A stretch of 64,000 nucleotides of DNA from Gaertneriomyces semiglobifer. Taxonomy: Eukaryota; Chytridiomycota; Chytridiomycetes; Spizellomycetales; Spizellomycetaceae. Numbering within the stretch: position 1 is the first letter of the stretch; every line of letters begins with the position of its first letter. This document shows, one piece after another, positions 21,044-32,704 of this stretch. The position numbers were made by a program, and so were the translations under genes. Location of the stretch: positions 1 to 64,000 of the forward strand of contig JAHLKF010000003.1 in the NCBI GenBank assembly GCA_025558075.1, given 5' to 3'. Below the pieces are notes generated by a model. That model was given only the letters and a program-made list of their open reading frames with translations, did no database searches and was not told where the DNA came from.

Positions 21044-23977
21044 ATGTCGGAACCAGTGGTTCTGGAAGAGGAGTATGTCTTTTGAGCAGCGTGCTACCTT
21101 GCAAACTCGACAAGAGCACCGTTCTTAATTTGTCTTCTATAGATTCGACGAAAACTATGAGCCCACCGAAGATGGTGAGGGGCGCGATTTTCCATACCTT
21201 CAGAGCGCATGTAGACATTCTTAACGTTCGACGTTCTTTGTAGAAATTATCGAATACGCCAAGTTTCTTGGCATGAATGTCAATGAGGATAAGGACCTCT
21301 TTTGGATTGCAAAGGAATCATTGAAAGCTCCATTGCCAAAAGATTGGAAGCCATGGTAGGTTGCTCACTGTACAGGCTCTTAACCGGTTAGCCTAATCAA
21401 AGGGTAATGTATCAGTCAAACGGACGACGGTAATATCTACTACTTCAATTTTTCAACGGGCGAGAGCATATGGGATCATCCATGTGACGAGCATTATAAA
21501 AAGTTGTACGAGGATGAGAAAGCGAAGCGGAATGCGAAGCGAGGAAGTCATAAGGCCGAACCAAAAGCAACACCTACAATAAAAGTGGACGATGACTTGA
21601 AGGTTTGTTCCCTTCATTATCATTTTTTCATAGGACTTCAGATATTTATGGCGCGTTCATTTAACAGCTACTAGAACTGAAACCGAGTTCAACACCGTTG
21701 ACCAAAGACCTTCCACCGTTGACTATCCCAACACAAAAGTCATCGGTACTGAGCGCAATCACTAAAACCGAGCCAAAGAAGGAAAGCGATTACGACTATG
21801 ACGTGGATGATTGGGATCTTTCGTCCGCCAATAATGAAAGTGTTGATAAAGTCCTCGGCGGACTTCTGAAAAATGAGCAATTAGTTGGACAGAGCAAAGA
21901 TAAGCGTCCGGACAAAGATGAGAGAGATTCCTTAGACTTTGACCTGAGCACGGATGACAAAGAGTTTGAGTTGGGATTGGGGGAGTCGCGTAAGCAGGCG
22001 GAGAGTGGGAAAACCGTACGATGGGAAAAGTCCGTTGTCCGTGCACCGAGTTCGGATGACTTTCATCTCAGTGAGACAGAGGATGAATCAGAAAAACAAG
22101 ATGAGAAGCCGACTGCGATACCTACTGGGATTCTGAAAACTGTCCCTGCAACTGCGGCAACAACCACACCAAGTGATGCCCTATTGTTAAAACTACCCAC
22201 TGGGGACAGTATTAAGCCGTTGCCCAAATTGAGTAACGATACACCTTCCCCTATTTCACCTGTACCAAAAACTAGGCTTCGAGATGTTGACGTGGAAACA
22301 GCCGAACGTGCGGAGAAAGCAGAGTATGAAACTGCGGCTTCGCAATTGCGATCTAAATATGCTGCGCTATTGCATGCTACCGAGCAAGAGGAGAAGGATA
22401 AATATAATGTTGCACAAGCAAAGATCCGTGCAGAGTACGACAATACGCTTGAAGAATTCAGAAGGAACCAAGACGAATCGGTGGAAACACACAGGAGGGA
22501 GTATAAAGAGAAGTCAGACAAGCTTGTAGAAACATTACAAAGGGAGCATGCTTCGATGCAAACAGCCATGCGCGAGCAGCATCAAAAGGCATTGGACAGC
22601 TTGTCGAAGACGTATGACGAAGAGATCCGATCGTTAAAACAGACACATGAGCGACGCGAAGCTCAGATGAAAATTGAGTTGGATTCCAAACTAGATAAGC
22701 TTAAGGAAGAATACTCTAAGCGTGAGAAAGCCGAAACCGAGGCGAATACCAAGCGATTGAAAAAGTTGCAAGAAGATTTCCAGAAGCTCGAAAAGGAGGA
22801 GCAAGCGATATTCAGCAAGCGCGTGTCAGAAATAAAGGAAGCCAGTGAAAGGAACTTAAGAGACCTCGAAAGGAGCCTGGGGCAACGTGAAACTGAGGCG
22901 CGATCGCGTGTCGAAACGGCGTCTTCCAGAGATGTCGAGGAAATGCGACGTGCGAATGAAGAAGCTAAAGCCGAGCAGACACGTTGGCGGGAGAGGCTGG
23001 AGCGCGAAAAAGATGATTTGAAAAGCCTCGAAGTAGAGCTGAGAAGATTGCGTCAGAAGATTGACCAAGAGCAAGTGGATATTGAGATCCTTCGTAAATC
23101 GTTGATTACGCAGCGCGAAGAGGTTGAGATACAAAAGAAGGAGATTGCAAGTCAAAGATCAGATATTGAAGCTAGCCGCACGCGGCAGGAGGATTACTCG
23201 CACATTCGTGACGCGGAGCGACGTGTACGCGAACTGCGCCGTCGGGTTGAAGCCGAGGTCTCAGGATTGGTAGAAGGGGAAATGGAAGCACGGCGGCAAG
23301 ATGACGAGGAGGATCGCATCAGCGAGGACTTCGGCCGAAGGGTGGACGAAGACGAGGCAGAAAACAATCCCCTCTTACGATCCACCGCATTACAAGAAGC
23401 CGACCTTCGCCCTTTCTCTCCCACGCGGACTCATCGGTCTGCATCAACGGCTGCACAACTTCTTGCCCAAATTCAGCGCGACACGATTGGACTCACAGAA
23501 ACGCAACGCGCACTCAAACAACAACGAGAAGACATCAAGCAACGACGACGAACGCGCATCATGACAAACCGGGCTGCATCCCCAACTCGCAAGGCCTACG
23601 CGACAAATGCAATGCCATCGTCTGCCCGTAACCTCACTCAAATTGAGGCAGAACTTACTAAACTTCTCCACACTCTCCGAAAATCGACGCACCGAATATC
23701 CACATCAACTCCCTCGCCGACATACGCATACAAACCAGTAGAGAGTCATCGAGTTCCGCTTTACACCCGCGAATCAAGTAGCCCCTATTCGACCGCTTCC
23801 ATACGCATCCCTCCCGCGGTGCAACCATCAGCGCATTCCCTGTCCTCATCAACCCCATATATCAGTCTGCAACGACGTAGGGCGTGGGAATCCGGTCACT
23901 CAAAGAGCGAAGCCTTACTGGCCGAACATCAGGCATGGCTGAAGGGATTCAGAGCACGGTATGCTGCCACAAGATAG
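21044..23977 (+). CDS. CEP164: CEP164 homologue (centriole distal appendage / transition fibre protein)
   Basis: Spliced join(21044..21072, 21143..21174, 21244..21355, 21416..21602, 21668..23977), 889 residues. The first four small exons assemble the hallmark N-terminus: [20 protein letters not shown], a [13 protein letters not shown] segment, and a WW domain with DWKPCQ, IYYFNF and [13 protein letters not shown], closely following animal CEP164. An acidic linker and a long coiled coil (about residues 190-530, Glu/Lys/Arg/Gln-rich) follow, then a Ser/Pro/Arg-rich tail. CEP164 anchors distal appendages and recruits TTBK2 to start ciliogenesis. A role in zoospore basal bodies is inferred, and the gene is evidence for a flagellated life stage. 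Confidence 0.95.
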
Positions 23978-24482
23978 TGTCCATGGGCACTCGGAAAGAC
24001 TTCCCGATATTGGAAGTATTTGTTTTAGAAGAAGCTCAAGCAGAGAGCATGTACAGCACAAACAGATGCCAATGCATTCGGTAATTTTTTAAATAGATGG
24101 TATTATATGCAATTCAGCACCCAATACTATGCGGACGGCTGTCTTGGTTGCTAACTCTAAACGGTTGTGGATGGCTCATAAACAGCAATGACACGCATGT
24201 CCCAGGCGCACTGAAGGAATGGTTTCTCAGCCGTAGGTGTCGTCGTTCATCATTGGCGAGCACGTACAGAAAAAGGATATCATGAAATTAAAGGCTCCCG
24301 GCAATAGCTGGAGTCGGTGGTATGAGCTGGCGTCATCGGCAAAAGTCCGACACAGCGCCCCGGCAATAGTGAACCGCTTTACACTGCCTTCTTTATTTAT
24401 CCAGCAGCTAGAAACGGATGGCAAGCAAGGATGCCGTTGCCACCTTTACTCGATGGTTACAACCAGCAGCTTTCATCGACAA
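23978..24482. other. convergent intergenic region
   Basis: Lies between the 3' ends of CEP164 and the dsRNA-binding protein gene. Nothing recognisable is seen. Confidence 0.5.
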
Positions 24483-25853
24483 CTATGCTTGTCTCCTCCT
24501 ATCTCTCTGCGTGACAAACCATTCCCAAGCCATCTCGCATACCTGCCTTTTGGCCTCCTTCTTACTATACGTCACCGGAGAGGTAAATCTTCTCCCGTTA
24601 TCAGGCAAGATAACCGTACATGTAAACGCCTGCTCAGCAGGGGAGTGGTACGTGAACGATAACCCCGTGTGGTGGACCCTCTGATAATACTCGTGTAGCA
24701 TGATACGGGCGTCCCCAAGTGAACTTGGGCCTGAAAGAGCAGAGGAAGTAGATTCAGGCGGGGAGAACCGTGATCCAGAGTCCGGATTGGGGCGAGAGGC
24801 AGCGTAGTTGAGCCACGCATCCCCGCGTGACTGGGAGTTGGTGGAAGAGCGAGATGCGGCACCTCGTAAATGCGCAGAGGAAGATCTGTTTGAGCTGGAT
24901 CGAAAGAGACCGTCAGACTGATCACCGCTTTGCAAATGATCACGGTCCGAACGGTCCGAACGTTCAGACCCGCGAGAGTGGTCCCGACGTTCAGACCGGT
25001 CGGACTGCTGAAGGGTGGGCGTTTGAGTCGGCAAGTAGGAAGGTGGGAGAAGGGCTTGAGCCGGGCTTATTGGCGGTGGCAATACAGCGGTGTTCAAGGG
25101 TTGTGATACCAGCGGGAGGCCAGACAATGCACCGCTGGAAACAGTCGGCAGCGAAAACCCAGAAACCAAAGGTAATTCATTACCTGAAACAATGGGCAAA
25201 GAATTACCGCGTAGAGCGTTTAACCGGTTACTGGAGACGGTGGACTGACCATTACCAGTAGCAGTCGACGAATTCCGCCCTTCCGCGTACGGCTGCGCCC
25301 GCGGTTGATAAGACTGAAATGCACTCGGCATCATGCCAGCACCTTCGAACCCTCCATATTCTTCGCTATGTCCCTTTTCTCCCAGAGTTGCATTTGTCAA
25401 TGCCTCTTCCTGCTTTGCGGGATCTAGTTGCTGCATCAACACCCGCATCAGATCCCCACTCAACCCTCGGTTCAAAGCATCCTCCACCGTATGCCATACT
25501 CTCTTATACATATCCAACTTCGACTTCAACAGGATATTCCAAGCTTGCAAGTGTTCGATTTGATGATCCCGTTCCCAGATCCAATTGACCACCCCGGACG
25601 ACGTATACACATACCGACCGTCGTCATCCGTTCGCTGCCTCTTGTTCGCTATAGAGTGGACAAATTCCTCTACACTATCCCGTGTGTACTGTTGTCCTGA
25701 TTGTTCAACGACTTTCTCGTCCGGTGGATATTCTGAACGTTGGTTGGGCCTGGCTCTTGCCGCACTCGGCTGGGTGATCTCACTTTCATCGTCAGAGATA
25801 GGTTCGGACTTGTATTGAACGGGGAAGTTATCCGCAGCGTCGTCCATTTCCAT
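24483..25853 (-). CDS. protein with C-terminal double-stranded-RNA-binding-like domain
   Basis: Single exon, 456 residues. The last 75 residues have the dsRBD order: a first helix (MLHEYYQRVH), strands containing LSFTYHSP and FTCTVILPDNG, then the SKKEAKRQVCEMAWEWF helix with the SKKxAK RNA-contact signature. The N-terminus has an acidic stretch and a conserved-looking helical part with W residues (VVNWIWERDHQIEHLQAW). The centre is Ser/Pro-rich with RSDRS-type repeats. No catalytic domain is visible. It may be an RNA-binding accessory protein; the partner is unknown. It is divergent from the LYR protein gene, 200 nt away. Confidence 0.7.
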   Translation of the reverse strand: MEMDDAADNFPVQYKSEPISDDESEITQPSAARARPNQRSEYPPDEKVVEQSGQQYTRDSVEEFVHSIANKRQRTDDDGRYVYTSSGVVNWIWERDHQIEHLQAWNILLKSKLDMYKRVWHTVEDALNRGLSGDLMRVLMQQLDPAKQEEALTNATLGEKGHSEEYGGFEGAGMMPSAFQSYQPRAQPYAEGRNSSTATGNGQSTVSSNRLNALRGNSLPIVSGNELPLVSGFSLPTVSSGALSGLPLVSQPLNTAVLPPPISPAQALLPPSYLPTQTPTLQQSDRSERRDHSRGSERSDRSDRDHLQSGDQSDGLFRSSSNRSSSAHLRGAASRSSTNSQSRGDAWLNYAASRPNPDSGSRFSPPESTSSALSGPSSLGDARIMLHEYYQRVHHTGLSFTYHSPAEQAFTCTVILPDNGRRFTSPVTYSKKEAKRQVCEMAWEWFVTQRDRRRQA

Positions 25854-26053
25854 TATGCTCCAGGGTTGCTCGACAGGTCTCAGCGTCCTTCAATTACTCG
25901 CTTTCCGACTGATGAAGGAACGAGGCTCTTGATACGGGTTTTATTATATGCGTGTGTCAGGGACGTGTTCAATTTGAACAATTTCTTTGTTTTCGTCTGG
26001 ACGACTGGAAACCTGCATCCCGACAGCGCTAACAATCTGACAGAAAGGCCAAT

Positions 26054-26394
26054 ATGCCATTAGCAGTGGAGAAGCAACATATCATTCGGCTGTATCGCCA
26101 GCTACTGACTTCATCAAGGTAACAGTTAATTCTAATTGTGACACACGCAATGATCTGCATGCTCATAGCCTTTGCAACAGGAACCTTAAATACACTGACA
26201 AGAGCTATTACCGCTCTCGAGTACAAGACGAATTCAGAAGAAATCAGGACGTTTCGGATCCCACAAAGCAGGAGCGACTGTATAAGGTTTGTCGCTGCGC
26301 CCTGTCTCGTCCCATACCGCTGACTGACGCACGCCATGACAATTTACAGAAAGGGATGTTCATTCTGAATAACGACCTCGGAGGCCTTCGTTAG
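26054..26394 (+). CDS. LYR-motif mitochondrial microprotein (MIEF1-MP-like)
   Basis: Spliced join(26054..26118, 26181..26286, 26350..26394), 71 residues; phases close. It has an L-Y-R tripeptide near the start (IIRLYRQLLTSSR) followed by NLKYTDKSYY, an EFRRNQ segment and a GMFILNNDLGGLR C-terminus. This layout and size follow the human MIEF1 microprotein (about 70 residues), which is encoded upstream of MIEF1 and acts with the mitochondrial ribosome. LYR proteins bind acyl carrier protein in mitochondria. Here it is an independent three-exon gene. The family is seen in the sequence; the precise role is inferred. Confidence 0.85.
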
Positions 26395-26907
26395 GTCGGA
26401 CTTTGTACTTTGGTATCCCCTATGCCCGCTTTTGACGTCAAGTGATGTCGGTAGCATGCACAGTGCACCGGGAGGAGTGCCTCGGGTATTTCTCGTGAGC
26501 CTTTAGCGACCCAGAAGGTACACCAACGAGGACGGACCGCTCATACATGCAAAGACTACAGAGCTCAAGAAGAAGGCTAGTTTAGAGCTTATTGCGACCT
26601 CAGCTACAGCCAGATGTGGCATGGTGGGAGTGGCCGGTGATTCTTCAACCAAATTTTGACTGTGACCGTAACAACAAAGTGAATTTGACACAAATGAAGC
26701 ATGTTGCATATGGATCGTCTGGAGGCGATTATTCCACCAAGCAATGCTTGTTGTCTTATTAGTCTCGGAGTCACTAGAGTACAAGCCTCGGCGTTAGTGT
26801 ACTGTACATGTGCTTCCATAAAAGCACCACCGGTGCTAGCATAGGCCTTTACGACGTTGTTCATCACTTCCACACTCTGACACTACTATCATCGCTCCCG
26901 AAAGCTG
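26395..26907. other. convergent intergenic region
   Basis: About 500 nt between the 3' ends of the LYR gene and BCAS3. No feature is recognised. Confidence 0.5.
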
Positions 26908-29527
26908 TCATATGCCCTCCATAGACCCAACCCACTCCTCATCAACATTATTTGTCGTAGATCCAGTCACACTATCATTCGCACCCGAGGGTCGATCCAG
27001 GGACAACCCGTCTTCCATCGCTATCTCTAAATTGCCATCCAGATCATCGTCGGGCGCATGAACTTGCAAGCGGGGGTGGTGTGTTGTCGGCGTGTCATTC
27101 CTATCAAGAGATGAGACATTCAGTAATTGACTAGGGAGTAATGTCATAACCCAAGCTAAACGTACCCGTACGGTTTCTCCGGTTGGAACCTGGTCGGCAA
27201 AGTCTTGGACATAACTTTGCTGGCATCGCGACAACTCTCCAATGTACTTGGCGGGTGCTCCAACACCTTTAACACAAACTGCCCGCCCAGCCATATAGGC
27301 GGCGGGGTTGAAGGTATGTCTCCCACTCGACGCGATTGTTGCATCACACAGGTCTCCAACTCAATCTCATCCTCCCATCTTCTGCTTTTCTTCGCTGTTG
27401 GGCTGCTGCTGGGAGCAATTGGCTTCTTGACTTCTGCCCAATCACCATGTCGACAAACCTTCCACTCCATCAAATCCACACTGCGCACCGGCGGATCCCG
27501 GTGTACAGAGTTCATACCAGGTAAAAGGCTTGACGGGCTAAATCGTTCCATGATTGTTGTTGGCGGCGAGAATCGCACGGGAAGGGAAGATGATGTCGCG
27601 CTGCCGTTGCTGCTACTCATAACGGGTTTGGGACTAACGGATGCTGGGCTCAAGTTTGGTGAGAGCTGGGGTTCGGCATCGGCGGAGGTCTCCAAGTGGT
27701 GTAGTACTAGCCGAGGGTCCATAGGGTGAAATGTCAGCATTCTTTGTCGCGTAATGTGGGGATGCTGTCGTGTACTGCTGCTACTGCTGGGAGGCAAGAA
27801 CGCCGTAACAAGGTGGGGCGCCGGTACATCCACAACGGCGTCAATTGATGACAACGGGTGTGCTGCGGACGGTACAGCATCGTTCTCGTTGGTAGCCGCA
27901 CTGCCCGCGCGTTTAATACGTGTGGCAGGATAAATGGATATAGGCCCCTCACTGTTGCCTTCGATGGGCGACACGGCGTTGCTTGGGCCTCCAACCAGGC
28001 CACCGCACGACGCTACAGTCTTCTTCTTCGCGATGTCACTGAGATCAATTCGATAGACATGCGTTGTCCCACGTTGGGTGGTAACACTACACCATCGACT
28101 GCTAAGGTCAAAAGAAGCGCTCTCGACTGTCGCCATAGTGTACCCACGTTCGAGCTTATAAAGACACTTCACGACGGTTCGCGGCGTGCCCTGACGAGGT
28201 ACGCCAGGCAACGCCCAGATATAGAAAGTGTTAGCCTGGGTTGATGCTGTAAGGATGAGCGCCTGTGATGTGTCAAAAGTGATGATGGAAACCGGATTGT
28301 TATGAGGACGCCAATGTGCATGGGCAATATCTTGTGAAGTCGAGGACGAATGGACGGTCGGTGACGGAAACCGGCGAACGACAACCTAGGAATAGGAGAG
28401 AACGACTTGGTTAGCTGAGCCACCCACCCAACGGCCATACAAGTTGCGTCTCCTCACCACGCCAACCGCTCCACCTGAAGAGGGCCTTCTCTCCATTTTC
28501 ACATCCTTCTTCGTACCAGCCCCATTTCCTTCCTTTCCAAAGTAGTTGCTAATAGCTCGAGCACTCATTTCCCCCAATACCTTCGCGCCGCCAACAAGTT
28601 CCTTGGCAACTTTGCCAGCGACTTGGCGGGCTAAGCCTTGTGTCATGTCATTATATGCATCTTCATCGCTCTCGTCGTCCTCCGAGTTCGCTCGTGTCGG
28701 TGGAACAGCGGTTGTAGTCGCGTAGATAAGAAACTGTGAGCCAATATCGAAGACGATAGGGGAGGCTACGTCGGTGTAAACGGCGAGTTGGTGGAGGGTC
28801 AGGGCGGAGTACAACTGGAGGGTGTTCGACCGCATTGCCTAAGAACATGTCAGTGCATTTGCGCTGCCAGACTCTATGGTCATACATACCACCACAATCA
28901 CTCGGTCATTGCATTTGGCGTCCATAGCTACATCATCAGAAAAGCGGATGGTTTGAACCACCGCTTGTGACCGTAGTGAGTAAATTTGCAAAGCACTCTG
29001 CGAAGGAGAAGCCGGGTTGTCGGGCCTAGCAGTCGCGGGATTCGCATTGGTACTAGATCAAACCAGGAGAACCCTGCATATCAGGACCATCACCATCACC
29101 AAGCCGGCCGCATATCGTACAACACTCACATGTATGCCATTACCGGGCGACTGGCCTCCAAATAATCCTTTGCTTCCTTGACACTCTTCGGGTTGGGCAC
29201 GGCATCCAGCCACTTGACCGACCCTAAACCATCACGGACGCTAATCACCTCTCTGACATCCTCGATATCATCAACAACCCACACCTGGAATCCCCTCGCA
29301 TATCCCAACAATAAACATAACCGCGCTCGAGACGTTCCCCACCAATCGACGCGACAAAACTTAACGCAGATAACCTTTTCTGGTCCCCGGGCTGTTGCCT
29401 CCTGCTGATTTATGAGCGGCGACGACGGAGAATGCGAACTGACGTATGAAGATATGCCACTTAGATACGATGATATAGTTGTTATCGTAGAAGGTGATCT
29501 ATCCAAGGCGAAAAACAGGATCAGCAT
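26908..29527 (-). CDS. BCAS3: BCAS3-like WD40 protein
   Basis: Spliced complement(join(26908..27100, 27166..28385, 28458..28838, 28890..29052, 29130..29527)), 784 residues. The order of motifs fits BCAS3/Rudhira and its plant and fungal relatives. An N-terminal blade has LGYARGFQVWVV, then a LQIYSLRSQAVVQTIRFS blade and a SNTLQLYSALTLHQ blade. Further on are a LILTASTQANTFYIW blade and the diagnostic LYKLERGYTMATVESASFD segment of the BCAS3 domain. BCAS3 forms a phagophore-associated complex with PHAF1 and binds phosphoinositides through its propeller. An autophagy role here is inferred. The 72-nt intron after residue GVV was chosen over a 42-nt alternative because it has a better donor and a CTAAC branch site. 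Confidence 0.83.
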
Positions 29528-30271
29528 CCGTTGATGAGGTGTAAAGTACGCTTGCCAGGAACAACAGCGTTGCCTCTTACTTGATACTGGTTGGTTGAGC
29601 TTTGACCCCTGAAGAAGTGTTGAACATTCCACGAACGAGGAGTGGGCAAGTGGTAGTGACAGTAGCAATAGCGCAGGCACCAGTCGCCAGTCTTCTAGTC
29701 CACCAGTAGACGTATTCAAAACGTTTAAACTCGCCAGAATAAAATCCCTCTTGAACTTCTTTTCAGCTTTGAGTTTCCTCTCCCTTCAATTTCAGATGGA
29801 AAATATCTCTTTCACGCTGTGCTCCGCAAACGGGTTTGTCGTCGTCGGCTACAAAACAGACGAGTGTCGCGCGTGCTGGTTCCTGAAGTACCCTTACACA
29901 GAAGCAGCAACGCAAACGTAGAATCGGCCAATAGAGAATTATGTAAGGAGAACGGAGTTGAACGTCTTCCTGGTGAATCAAACCAGTGTAAATGAGTCTT
30001 AGTAGGGATTGCAAGTGCCTGTTAGCGCGGCACACGTGGAGCACAGGAGACGTTAACAAGAGCTGTATCAGAATCTACAGACGACGACCTTGCACAGATC
30101 AATGGACGGGATGTTAAAGTGTAGCTCATACATTCCATGTTCTGCACAAGTCCTGGATCAAAGATAAAGCTCCTTAGAGAAGCTGCCGCACTATGAAGAC
30201 TGCGCCTATCATGGTATTTGATGTAACTCTGCTATAAAGGCTGTATAACTCAAAGAGACTCATGATTTCCA
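29528..30271. other. intergenic region
   Basis: Contains the BCAS3 promoter and the 3' flank of the proteasome gene. No other feature is recognised. Confidence 0.5.
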
Positions 30272-31246
30272 TCAATCCCGCTTTAAAGGGTACAGTTCCT
30301 TTCTAATGCCTTCTTTTCTCACGACAAACATCTCCAGGTTGTCACCCGTGTAAATATCTCGCTCTGTCGCCGATGTGAAAGCATCTTTGGTAATTTTTAA
30401 AACCTCCTCTTCAGTAAGAGGCCGTGCGTCTTGCTTATGGTTCTGAAATCCGACCTGGTTATCCAGAACGGGCTGTATCAAGTGGCCCGCTGATCCCGAA
30501 CAGTTCCACTTGTGTTTTTCGTAGTTACCGACGGGGTCGTAACTGTATACGGCGCCCTTGCCTAGACGAAAGAGCATTGAGGCCTGAGAAACGCAGATAC
30601 CCCTACCATCATTTTTGCGTACCTTCTTCATCCAACCCGCCAAGGGTGTTCCACACATAGTAGGGGAAGAACCGTTTGTGGTATAGGATCGTCGACAACA
30701 TCTGCGCTAGAGCGCCGGAACTCATTTCCTTTTCATGGTGATGCCTGTACCACTAGTCGTGCATAAAGGCATCAGTCTCATGCGTCCTTCAAAGCAGATA
30801 GACGTCCAAACCATTACCTCCAGCCTCTGTTCGAGGCGCTTGACAAGCGTAACCCCATCTGCGTACATCCCACCAGTAGCCAGTACACATCCATTAGACC
30901 TAACAAATTAGAATAGGCGGTACATCAGCATTTGCGCAGTTGCGGAAGGACAGTATCTGCTGGGGGCTTTCCGAACTACTTACAACTGGAATACTTTCGG
31001 GGCGTATCTCGTATTGATATTGTATCCCTCGCTTTGACGAGTATCACCCGCAATCACACAGAAATCTTCGCCTGCGATAGCAAGTGTCGTTCTACCAACA
31101 ACAGCCTCGTCAGTGACCCGCTGGCGCCTTCATGAGATGATACATAAGATGCTTCTGAACCCTTACCCGCCGTTATCCGTGTATGGCGAGAATGCGTGCT
31201 CGATCGGCACCTTCACCGGTGCTGCTGTTTGCTGCTGGCAAATCAT
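30272..31246 (-). CDS. PRE7: 20S proteasome subunit beta-6
   Basis: Spliced complement(join(30272..30561, 30623..30752, 30818..30899, 30984..31091, 31167..31246)), 229 residues, all phases closing. The joined protein follows PSMB1/Pre7: [69 protein letters not shown] and LDNQVGF, ending [19 protein letters not shown]. Beta-6 is a structural, non-proteolytic ring subunit. One intron contains a 46-bp element shared with the first island (30912-30957). The gene marks the left edge of the second repeat island. Confidence 0.96.
30912..30957 (-). repeat. 46-bp dispersed element, copy B, inside a proteasome intron
   Basis: The reverse complement matches 11026-11071 at 42 of 46 positions. It lies wholly within the 84-nt intron 30900-30983, so most of this intron is the shared element. 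Confidence 0.85.
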
Positions 31247-31460
31247 TATATCAAAAAAAGCTTTGACAGTGGTACTCTACTCGCTGCGTTGGATGTGGAA
31301 TGTCAGTGGGTGCAGGACAAGTTCACGCGCGTCATGTACTAACGTTGAAAGGTGAGTGCACCAGTGACAGCCTGCACCTTTTTGGAGCCATCCACAAATA
31401 AGGAATGATCATGTTCAATGCGCTTTAGGAACCTCACATCTATTGCCATAAGTATTGCTG
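31247..31460. other. island sequence
   Basis: Mostly unrecognised. At about 31388-31433 the words ccatccacaaataaggaatg and atcatgttcaatgc recur near 32616-32657, marking another dispersed repeat. Confidence 0.5.
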
Positions 31461-31700
31461 GGAAATTTAAAGTTATGTACTTTCTTCAAGAAGTACGGGC
31501 AATACATTCTCAGTTATGGGGGAAGGGTCATCACCACACCATTGGAATCCCTCAGAGAACCTGCACTGCTCCGACCGATGATTGCTTGCGAGTCCGGTCC
31601 GGAGGCAGTTGCGTCGTATAAAACATGTGATGGGAAGAGTATCATCCACACTGGCGGGGTCGATACCCGCAAAATCCAGGGGCGCATCATACGTAGCCGT
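31461..31700 (-). repeat. segmental repeat with coding-like relic, copy A
   Basis: It aligns with 36580-36765, sharing gtactttcttc, gggcaatac, caccattgg, atccctcaga and gatcatacg. On the minus strand both copies read a similar peptide (YDAPLDFAGIDPASVDD here, YDPALIFDDIDPASLDE there), with several synonymous differences. In both cases the segment lies just downstream of a broken repeat-protein copy. Confidence 0.7.
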
Positions 31701-31779
31701 TACGAGAAGGGGCAGTGTTGATAGAGTCGAGTGCGTTTCCAGCAGATACTGCCCTACCGAAACTCGAGTGCACGCCCCA

Positions 31780-31962
31780 AGGAGACCTCCAGTTGCCATC
31801 CATAAGCAAAGAGGATGGCTATGGCAATGAACATGCGCTTGATTCTCCGCTGAATAGCGCCCATCTAGGCAAACAAACCAGATCTCATGAATACGTGATT
31901 GTTTGCCAACGTGAAAGAATGGAACCTACCCCATCTGTGCTAGCAGTCTTGACTTTCTCCAT
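31780..31962 (-). pseudogene. decapeptide-repeat membrane protein, copy 5 (5' relic)
   Basis: Exon 1 (31930-31962, MEKVKTASTDG) and an intron with a GTAGGT donor and CTAG acceptor are preserved. The start of exon 2 (ATG at 31864, MGAIQRRIKRMFIAIAIL) is recognisable against copy 2. The frame is lost inside the membrane helix, where TTCTG became TTTG, and similarity ends near 31785. No decapeptide repeats follow. The promoter with catataaag (32041-32049) and the leader are still well conserved with copy 2. Confidence 0.8.
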
Positions 31963-32040
31963 GTTGAACTACTGACGACTTCACGTACAACGATACGATG
32001 AAGGCTGAAGCCCGACAGTGCTATCGTCCCAACTGACCCC

Positions 32041-32049
32041 CTTTATATG
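32041..32049 (-). promoter_or_regulatory. TATA element of copy 5 relic
   Basis: On the minus strand catataaag lies about 80 nt before the start at 31962, the same spacing as in copy 2. Confidence 0.5.
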
Positions 32050-32079
32050 AAGAAAATAGGTGGTTCACTTCGCTGGGGA

Positions 32080-32300
32080 TGGCGACAATGGTCGCATTCC
32101 CATTTCAGAGACATAAAACGCTCGTGGGCTTGCTTTTTCTAGGAGCCATGGTGTGTTATAGAATGTTGTTTAACGGTGCTGTTCCATATTCACCGGGAGG
32201 ACGACAAAGTGCGCCTGGCTGTGTTCGAAAGAGTTGACCGTCATTGCACCGAACCAGGCGCATCGGCAAGACCAGCAAGGACACGTTGGCTATCGGGTAC
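32080..32300. repeat. dispersed island repeat, unit a
   Basis: Begins with gtcgcattcccatttcagag and runs through ggagccatggtgtgttata, the gtgctgttccatattcaccg block and an acaaagtgcgcctggctgtg block. The same order recurs at 32705-32985, 33040-33480 and 35935-36360, and in part at 37060-37330. Confidence 0.7.
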
Positions 32301-32497
32301 TTACCGGCTACTCGAAGCCTTTACAATATCACCTTCCTCGCTGCCCTTGGGTTCTGTCTGCACGCGTCATGTCGGCAGATCTTATAAAAGCAACTCGGCA
32401 ACGCTTTCAACAGTGTACACCCCTAAATTCATGCGTTGCATGTCCACCGAGCATTCCTTTCGCAAGCGAAGATTCTGAGGCAGTTGGTGGAGTAATT

Positions 32498-32612
32498 GAC
32501 CTCAGGACATTCCGCAAGTTTGTCGGTGGTGACAGATAAATCTGCAACTTTGGGAGTAGCAAGGGCACTGGGGGCGATCTTGTCAGTAGAGACGGCATCA
32601 GAGTATTCTGGA
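32498..32612 (-). pseudogene. decapeptide-repeat relic, copy 7 (three units)
   Basis: The minus strand reads DAVSTDKIAPSALATPKVAD and then LSVTTDKLA, three units of the ten-residue pattern, followed by a remnant of the end cap. No membrane helix or C-terminal domain is attached. Confidence 0.65.
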
Positions 32613-32704
32613 CCCATCCACAAGTAGGAATGATCATGTTCAATGCTCTAGGAACCTAGGCACAAGTCTAGCTGGGTAATGTAAACTTAAGCATTTTTCT
32701 TTGT

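Noticed and set aside
28386..28427. A 42-nt intron in BCAS3 (GTGGGT donor)
   Set aside because: The 72-nt alternative from 28457 has a stronger donor and a CTAAC branch site at normal distance and keeps the frame; the 42-nt version cannot be fully excluded without RNA data.
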